DNA from: Ardenticatena maritima
GTDB lineage: Bacteria > Chloroflexota > Anaerolineae > Ardenticatenales > Ardenticatenaceae
Direction of reading: 5' to 3'
Length of the DNA: 64,000 nt
Assembly: GCF_001306175.1 (NCBI RefSeq)
Contig: NZ_LGKN01000003.1
Span: 434,001-498,000, forward strand
Shown: one piece after another, positions 59,470 to 64,000 of the stretch
How the letters are laid out: each line of letters opens with the position of its first letter
Numbering within the stretch: position 1 is the stretch's first letter
The notes under the pieces: model-generated
What the model was told of the DNA's origin: nothing
Database searches by the model: none
Seen by the model: the letters and a program-made list of their open reading frames with translations, nothing else
Program-made: the position numbers and the translations under genes

Positions 59470-60336
59470 ATGAAACCACCGCCGTTTGAGTATGTTGCCG
59501 CACATTCGTTAGAGGAAGCCCTCGACGCGCTGGCAACCCACGGGTGGGACGCGAAACTGCTTGCCGGTGGGCAAAGCCTCATCCCCGTGTTGAACTTTCG
59601 CCTTGCCTCGCCTGCGGTGCTGATTGACCTCAACCCTGTGCGCGAACTGGCGTTTGTGGAAGCCAACGGCGTGTTGCGCATTGGGGCGATGACCCGCCAG
59701 CGCACGCTCGAACGTCACGAACACATTGCACGCTATGCGCCGCTGATCACCGCCGCCATGCCCTTTGTCGCGCACCCCCAAATCCGCACGCGCGGCACAA
59801 TTGGCGGAAGCCTGGCGCATTGCGACCCCGCCGCCGAACTGCCCGCGGTCTGCCTGGCGCTGGATGCGACGCTGGTGGCGCGGAGTCATCGGGGCGAACG
59901 CACCATTCCCGCCCGCGACTTCTTCTTTGGGCTTTTCATGACCGCCCTGGAACCCGACGAAATCCTGACCGAAATCCGCATTCCGCCGATGACGCCCGAC
60001 ACACGCTATGCCTTCCGCGAAGTGGCGCGCCGTCATGGCGATTTTGCACTGGCGGGGGTGGCGCTCACCTTGCGGCTGGACGCTGAGGGGCGCATTCAGT
60101 CGCCGCGCGTGGCGCTGTTTGGCGTGCACGACGCCGCCGTGTTAGCCGAAAGCGCTATGCGCTTGCTGGACGGTGCAACGCCAAGCGAAGAACTGCTGCG
60201 TGAAGCCGCGCACGCCGTCGCCAACGATATTGAACCATCGAGCGATGTGCACGCCAGCGCCGAGTACCGCACCCACCTGGCGCAAGTGCTCACAGCGCGC
60301 GCCCTGCACGACGCCCTGGCACAGACGACCGAGTGA
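59470..60336 (+). CDS. FAD-binding subunit of XDH/CO-dehydrogenase-type enzyme (CoxM-like)
   Basis: 288 residues from ATG 59470 (GGAGG upstream). PFEYVAAHSLEEALDAL, LLAGGQSLIPVLNFRLASP and HPQIRTRGTIGGSLAHCDPAAELP are the FAD-binding segments. The C-terminal CO-deh_flav_C domain follows. Passes electrons from the iron-sulfur subunit to FAD. First gene of the M-S-L order typical of these molybdoenzymes. Confidence 0.92.
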   Translation: MKPPPFEYVAAHSLEEALDALATHGWDAKLLAGGQSLIPVLNFRLASPAVLIDLNPVRELAFVEANGVLRIGAMTRQRTLERHEHIARYAPLITAAMPFVAHPQIRTRGTIGGSLAHCDPAAELPAVCLALDATLVARSHRGERTIPARDFFFGLFMTALEPDEILTEIRIPPMTPDTRYAFREVARRHGDFALAGVALTLRLDAEGRIQSPRVALFGVHDAAVLAESAMRLLDGATPSEELLREAAHAVANDIEPSSDVHASAEYRTHLAQVLTARALHDALAQTTE

Positions 60337-60347
60337 TGAGGTGAACC

Positions 60348-60836
60348 ATGCAAAAACTCACAATTGAAGTGACGGTCAACGGCACAACCTATCGGCGCGA
60401 AGTGGAACCGCGCCGCTTGCTCAGCGACTTCTTGCGCCACGACCTGGGATTGACTGGGACGCATGTCGGCTGCGAGCATGGGGTGTGTGGCGCATGTACC
60501 ATCTTGTTTGATGGCGAACCGGCGCGTTCGTGCCTCATGCTGGCGGTGCAAGCCGATGGGCACACCATCACCACCGTGGAAGCACTCGCCCCGGATGAAA
60601 AACACCTGCACCCGCTCCAACAAGCCTTCCGCGAAGCGCACGCCCTGCAATGCGGCTACTGCACGCCCGGCTTTTTGATGAGCCTGCTCCCCTTCGTGGA
60701 AACGCACGCCAACCCCACCGATGAGGAAATTCGCGAAGCGCTGGCGGGCAACCTTTGCCGCTGTACGGGCTACCAGCACATTGTTGAAGCCGTCAAACTG
60801 GCGTGCCGCCTGATGCACGCCCCCCAAGAGGCATGA
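60348..60836 (+). CDS. [2Fe-2S] subunit of XDH/CO-dehydrogenase-type enzyme (CoxS-like)
   Basis: 162 residues. CEHGVCGACTILFDGEPARSC binds the ferredoxin-like cluster. CGYCTPGF and LCRCTGYQHI bind the second. All eight cysteines are present. Eleven bases behind the FAD subunit gene. Confidence 0.95.
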   Translation: MQKLTIEVTVNGTTYRREVEPRRLLSDFLRHDLGLTGTHVGCEHGVCGACTILFDGEPARSCLMLAVQADGHTITTVEALAPDEKHLHPLQQAFREAHALQCGYCTPGFLMSLLPFVETHANPTDEEIREALAGNLCRCTGYQHIVEAVKLACRLMHAPQEA

Positions 60837-60847
60837 GGAGGCGTTCG

Positions 60848-63190
60848 ATGACTGCACGTGAAACACGCTATTTTGGCAAACCCGTTCGCCGCAACGAAGA
60901 CCCCAAACTGCTCACTGGGCGGGCGCTCTTTGTGGATGATGTGGACTTGCCCGGCATGCTGCATGCCGCCTTCTACCGCAGCCCTTACGCCCATGCGCGC
61001 ATTCGCAGCATTGACGTGTCGGCGGCAAAAGCCATGCCCGGCGTTGTGGCGGTCTACACCGCCGAAGACCTCGGCGACTACTGGCAACCTGGTCCGCTGT
61101 TGGTGCCGCCGCCGCCCGTGCACAAAATGCCCGTCTTCAACAAGCGCACGCAAGTGCCGCTTGCCAAAGACAAAGTGCGCTTTGTGGGCGAACCCATCGT
61201 GCTGGTGATTGCCGAAAATCGCTACATTGCCGAAGACGCGCTCGAACGGATTGACGTTGACTTTGAGCCGTTGCCCGCGGTGGTGGACGTCGAAGCCGCC
61301 CTTGCCCCCGACGCCCCGTTGGTGCACGAAGATGCAGGCACCAATATCGCCGCGCATGTCATTCAGGAAAAAGGCAATTGGGAAGAAGCCGCCGCCGCGG
61401 CTGACCTGATAATCGAACGGCGCTTTTTCTACGACCACGGGCACGCCGCCCCCATGGAAACGCGCGGCATTGTGGCGCATTGGGATACACGGATGCAGAC
61501 GCTCACCGTGTGGGATACAACGCAAGCCCCCATTCCCATCCGCAACGGGCTGGCGGGGATGCTGGGGCTTTCAGAACATCAGGTGCGGGTGATTGCGCCC
61601 TTCATCGGCGGCGGATTTGGCCCCAAAATCATGATGTTCTACCAGGAAGAAGTGCTCATCCCGTGGGCGTCTGTGCAGTTGGGGCGTCCTGTAAAGTGGA
61701 TTGAAGACCGCCGCGAGAACTTCCTCGCCATGACGCAGGAGCGCTACCAGATTCATGAAGCCAAAATTGCGCTCACGCGCGAAGGCAAAATCCTGGGCGT
61801 CTGGGATTCTTTTCTGCACGATACGGGTGCCTACATCCCCTATGGGCTGACTGTGCCGCTCAACGCCCAATGCACCTTGCTCGGTCCCTATGTGGTGCCG
61901 CACTACTACTCCGAATTCAAAGCCGTCTTCACCACCAAAGCCATCGTCACGCCGTACCGCGGCGCGGGGCGGCAGCATGGCGTCTTTGTGATGGAGCGCC
62001 TGCTCGATATCGCCGCCCGCGAGTTGGGAATGGACCGCACCGAGATTCGCCGCAAAAACTTCATTCCGCCCGATGCGTTCCCCTGGGACAACCAAATCAT
62101 CTATCAGGACTTTGCGCCGCTGGTCTATGACAGCGGTAATTACGAACCCGCGCTCGACAAAGCCATGGAGATGATTGGCTATCGGCGCTTTCTGGAAGAG
62201 GAAAAAGCCCGCTACCGCGCCGAAGGGCGGCATGTGGGGCTGGGCATTGTGGCGTATGTGGAAGGTACGGGCATTGGACCGTACGAAGGGGCGCGCGTGC
62301 AGGTGCAGCCGAACGGGAAAGTGATTGTGGCGACGGGCGTCGGTACGCAGGGGCAAGGGCACTTCACCTCGTTTGCGCAGGTGGTGGCGGAGCAATTGGG
62401 CGTCCCCGTGGAGGATATCACCGTTGTCACGGGCGACACCGCCGAGTTTCACTGGGGGACGGGCACGTTCGCAAGCCGTGGGGCGGTGGTGGCAGGCAGC
62501 GCCATTTACGAAGCCGCCAAAGCCGTGCGCGAAAAGGTGCTCAAACTGGCGTCCGAGGAACTGGAAGTTGCGCCTGAGGATTTGGAACTCGCTGACGGCA
62601 AGGTGTTCGTGCGTGGGGCGCCCGACCGCGCCTTGGCATTGGGCGACCTGGCGGTGAAAGCCAACCCCTTGCGCGGCGCGGTAGCGCCCAACACGGAGCC
62701 GGGGCTGGAAGCCACGCGCTATTTTGGTCCCCCGCGTGGTTCAACCGCCAGCGGTGTGCACGCCATGCTCCTGGAAGCCGACCCCGAAACGGGCTTCGTC
62801 AACATTCTGAAATACGTCGTCGTCCACGATTGCGGCACCGTCATCAACCCGCTCATCGTTGAAGGACAGATTCATGGCGGCGTGGCGCAGGGGATCGGCA
62901 ACGCGTTCTACGAGCAGATTGTGTACGATGAAAGCGGGCAGTTGCTCACCGCTTCCTTTATGGATTACCTGGTGCCAACCGCCATGGAAGTGCCGCCCAT
63001 AGACGTGGCGCATGTGGAGACCCCTTCCCCTTGGAATCCCTTGGGTGCGAAAGGTGTGGGCGAAGCCGGCGCCATTCCTGTGGGGCCCTTGTTTGCGCAG
63101 GCGCTGGAAGATGCGTTCGACAACGCTTTCGAGGTGACCGAAATCCCGCTCTCGCCGCAGAAGGTGTGGGCGTTGATTCATGGCAAGTAG
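60848..63190 (+). CDS. Molybdopterin-binding subunit of XDH/CO-dehydrogenase-type enzyme (CoxL-like)
   Basis: 780 residues from ATG 60848 (GAGGAGG upstream). FGKPVRRNEDPKLLTGRALF starts the family region. FIGGGFGPKIMMFYQEE and VTPYRGAGRQHGVFVMERL line the cofactor site. VGTQGQGHFTSFAQ binds molybdopterin and LGAKGVGEAGAIPVGP holds the catalytic Glu. The active-site loop lacks the CoxL CO-dehydrogenase signature (AYRCSFR), so it is a hydroxylase of the xanthine/aldehyde type rather than CO dehydrogenase. Neighbouring BMP transporter and FdrA genes favour a purine substrate. Confidence 0.9.
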   Translation: MTARETRYFGKPVRRNEDPKLLTGRALFVDDVDLPGMLHAAFYRSPYAHARIRSIDVSAAKAMPGVVAVYTAEDLGDYWQPGPLLVPPPPVHKMPVFNKRTQVPLAKDKVRFVGEPIVLVIAENRYIAEDALERIDVDFEPLPAVVDVEAALAPDAPLVHEDAGTNIAAHVIQEKGNWEEAAAAADLIIERRFFYDHGHAAPMETRGIVAHWDTRMQTLTVWDTTQAPIPIRNGLAGMLGLSEHQVRVIAPFIGGGFGPKIMMFYQEEVLIPWASVQLGRPVKWIEDRRENFLAMTQERYQIHEAKIALTREGKILGVWDSFLHDTGAYIPYGLTVPLNAQCTLLGPYVVPHYYSEFKAVFTTKAIVTPYRGAGRQHGVFVMERLLDIAARELGMDRTEIRRKNFIPPDAFPWDNQIIYQDFAPLVYDSGNYEPALDKAMEMIGYRRFLEEEKARYRAEGRHVGLGIVAYVEGTGIGPYEGARVQVQPNGKVIVATGVGTQGQGHFTSFAQVVAEQLGVPVEDITVVTGDTAEFHWGTGTFASRGAVVAGSAIYEAAKAVREKVLKLASEELEVAPEDLELADGKVFVRGAPDRALALGDLAVKANPLRGAVAPNTEPGLEATRYFGPPRGSTASGVHAMLLEADPETGFVNILKYVVVHDCGTVINPLIVEGQIHGGVAQGIGNAFYEQIVYDESGQLLTASFMDYLVPTAMEVPPIDVAHVETPSPWNPLGAKGVGEAGAIPVGPLFAQALEDAFDNAFEVTEIPLSPQKVWALIHGK

Positions 63191-63224
63191 AACGAACCGA
63201 ACGAACAACACAAAGGAGTGAGCC

Positions 63225-64000
63225 ATGATTGACATTGAAAAAGCCAATGCGGAAGCCGTCGAACGGATGATGGAAGCGCGCCCCGTGTTGGTGGGCATGG
63301 GCAAAGCCCGCGACGTCATCCCCGGCATGCGCGACAACCTGCTCTTGCATGCTGGACCGCCGATTACGTGGGAGCGCGCCAGTGGTCCGCTGCGTGGCGC
63401 GATTATCGGCGCGTTGCTTTTCGAGGGCTTGGCGCAGAACGAAGAAGAAGCCATCGCCATGATGGAGCGCGGCGAGATTGACCTGGAACCGTGCCACCAC
63501 CACAACGCCGTTGGTCCCATGGCGGGGGTGACATCGCCGTCCATGACGGTCTACATCGTCGAAAACCAGACGCATGGCAACATCGCCTACTCAAACATGA
63601 ACGAAGGCTATGGCAAGGTGCTGCGCTATGGCGCATACAGCGATGACGTGCTGGCGCGCTTGCGCTGGATGGAAGACGTGATGGCGCCCATGCTGCGCGC
63701 GGCGATTGAACGCAGCGGTGGAATTGACATAAAGGCGCTGATTGCCGAAGCGTTGCACATGGGCGACGAGGGGCATAACCGCAACAAAGCGGGCTCGATC
63801 CTCTTTTTGAAGGCGCTGGCGCCCCATTTGGCGGCGGTTGCCACCGATAGCGACCAACTCGCCGAGGTGTTGCGCTTCATCGGCGAGAATGCGCTGAGCG
63901 TGCTCAACCCGGTGATGGCGGCGTGCAAAGCCATGGCGGACGCCGCGCATGGGGTGGAAGGCAGCACGCTGGTGACGACGATGGCGCGCAACGGAACCGA
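63225..64000 (+). CDS. DUF1116 protein (YlbE/AllG-like), truncated by window edge
   Basis: 258 codons are visible and the frame is open at base 64000. AAAGGAG precedes ATG 63225. RDVIPGMRDNLLLHAGPPITWE, GAIIGALLFEGLA and GEIDLEPCHHHNAVGPMAGVTSPSM are characteristic of DUF1116. EALHMGDEGHNRNKAGSILFL follows. In E. coli the equivalent AllG works with FdrA (AllF) in carbamoyl transfer from oxalurate. It starts 34 bases after the molybdopterin subunit gene, as part of the same operon. Confidence 0.85.
   Translation, partial: MIDIEKANAEAVERMMEARPVLVGMGKARDVIPGMRDNLLLHAGPPITWERASGPLRGAIIGALLFEGLAQNEEEAIAMMERGEIDLEPCHHHNAVGPMAGVTSPSMTVYIVENQTHGNIAYSNMNEGYGKVLRYGAYSDDVLARLRWMEDVMAPMLRAAIERSGGIDIKALIAEALHMGDEGHNRNKAGSILFLKALAPHLAAVATDSDQLAEVLRFIGENALSVLNPVMAACKAMADAAHGVEGSTLVTTMARNGT

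Noticed and set aside
60848-63190. Carbon monoxide dehydrogenase large subunit
   Set aside because: The active-site loop does not contain AYRCSFR, the form-I CO dehydrogenase signature; a general molybdenum hydroxylase is the safer call.
1-64000. CRISPR array
   Set aside because: No regularly spaced 25-40 base repeats were seen; the repeats present are Rhs core, palindromic elements and CBM duplications.

Overview
This 64 kb window is a chromosomal segment of a GC-rich bacterium, most likely a member of the Chloroflexota (an Ardenticatena-like lineage is my best guess). That assignment is inference from protein style: Thr/Pro-linker lipoproteins, a GT-C glycosyltransferase with beta-sandwich tails, YD-repeat tip sequences, a COX15-type CtaA and a stand-alone 5'-3' exonuclease. 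No rRNA is present to confirm it. Genes are dense, often overlap by ATGA, and carry clear GGAGG-type ribosome binding sites. One tRNA gene, tRNA-Arg(TCT), is present at 37565-37637. No CRISPR array, prophage or complete insertion sequence was seen.

Layout. 1-1374: a membrane protein running in from the left edge and a SAM methyltransferase. 1375-12579: an accessory island of at least nine orphan Rhs/YD-repeat C-terminal modules. It is bounded by an approximately 101-bp direct repeat of the 3' end of the methyltransferase gene. 12766-16966: peptide deformylase, a GT2 and a GT-C glycosyltransferase. 17044-19662 (minus): heme A synthase and an M32 carboxypeptidase. 19906-26003: GH99-like lipoprotein, greA (minus), cyclodeaminase, membrane protein, PAP2 protein, apt and two SDRs. 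26045-31689 (minus): an iron-uptake operon (small protein, His-rich lipoprotein, FTR1 permease, small protein, hydantoinase-like protein, membrane protein). It is divergent from a DtxR/FeoA regulator (31834-32508). 32500-34795 (minus): tandem-Nudix protein, CitE-like lyase and MaoC dehydratase. 34962-37465: two GT4 glycosyltransferases. 37565-40672: tRNA-Arg, tyrS, HEAT protein, exonuclease. 40725-43702: CsoR-like repressor, a one-pore K+ channel-like protein, der and a zinc-ribbon protein. 43921-49740: SPFH protein and a very large GH16 enzyme. 49819-51836 (minus): two-component system. 52088 to the right edge: a BMP-type ABC transporter, FdrA, a xanthine-dehydrogenase-type molybdoenzyme and a DUF1116 protein.

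How the genes work together. The Rhs island is a store of toxin tips and immunity genes. Tip cores (DPALGRF...NRYAY...TDPSGH) lead into different toxin-like domains: lysozyme-like, Toxin-44-like, PD-(D/E)XK nuclease-like, CDI-nuclease-like and TreTu-like. Each is usually followed by a small gene in the immunity position. Tips that look wall- or envelope-directed are paired with lipoproteins, and the nuclease-like tip with a cytosolic protein. No full-length Rhs shell gene lies in the window, and most modules carry frameshifts, a stop codon or palindromic insertions. They therefore look like displaced alleles that are decaying or held as a recombination reservoir.

Elsewhere, the iron operon and the DtxR gene share a control region with three perfect inverted repeats. 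The GH16 gene is preceded by three LacI/CcpA-like operators, and its catalytic domain is inserted into a carbohydrate-binding domain. The right end groups purine-type uptake (BMP ABC), hydroxylation (XDH-like) and FdrA plus DUF1116, subunits linked to oxamate carbamoyl transfer, into a plausible purine or ureide catabolism cluster.
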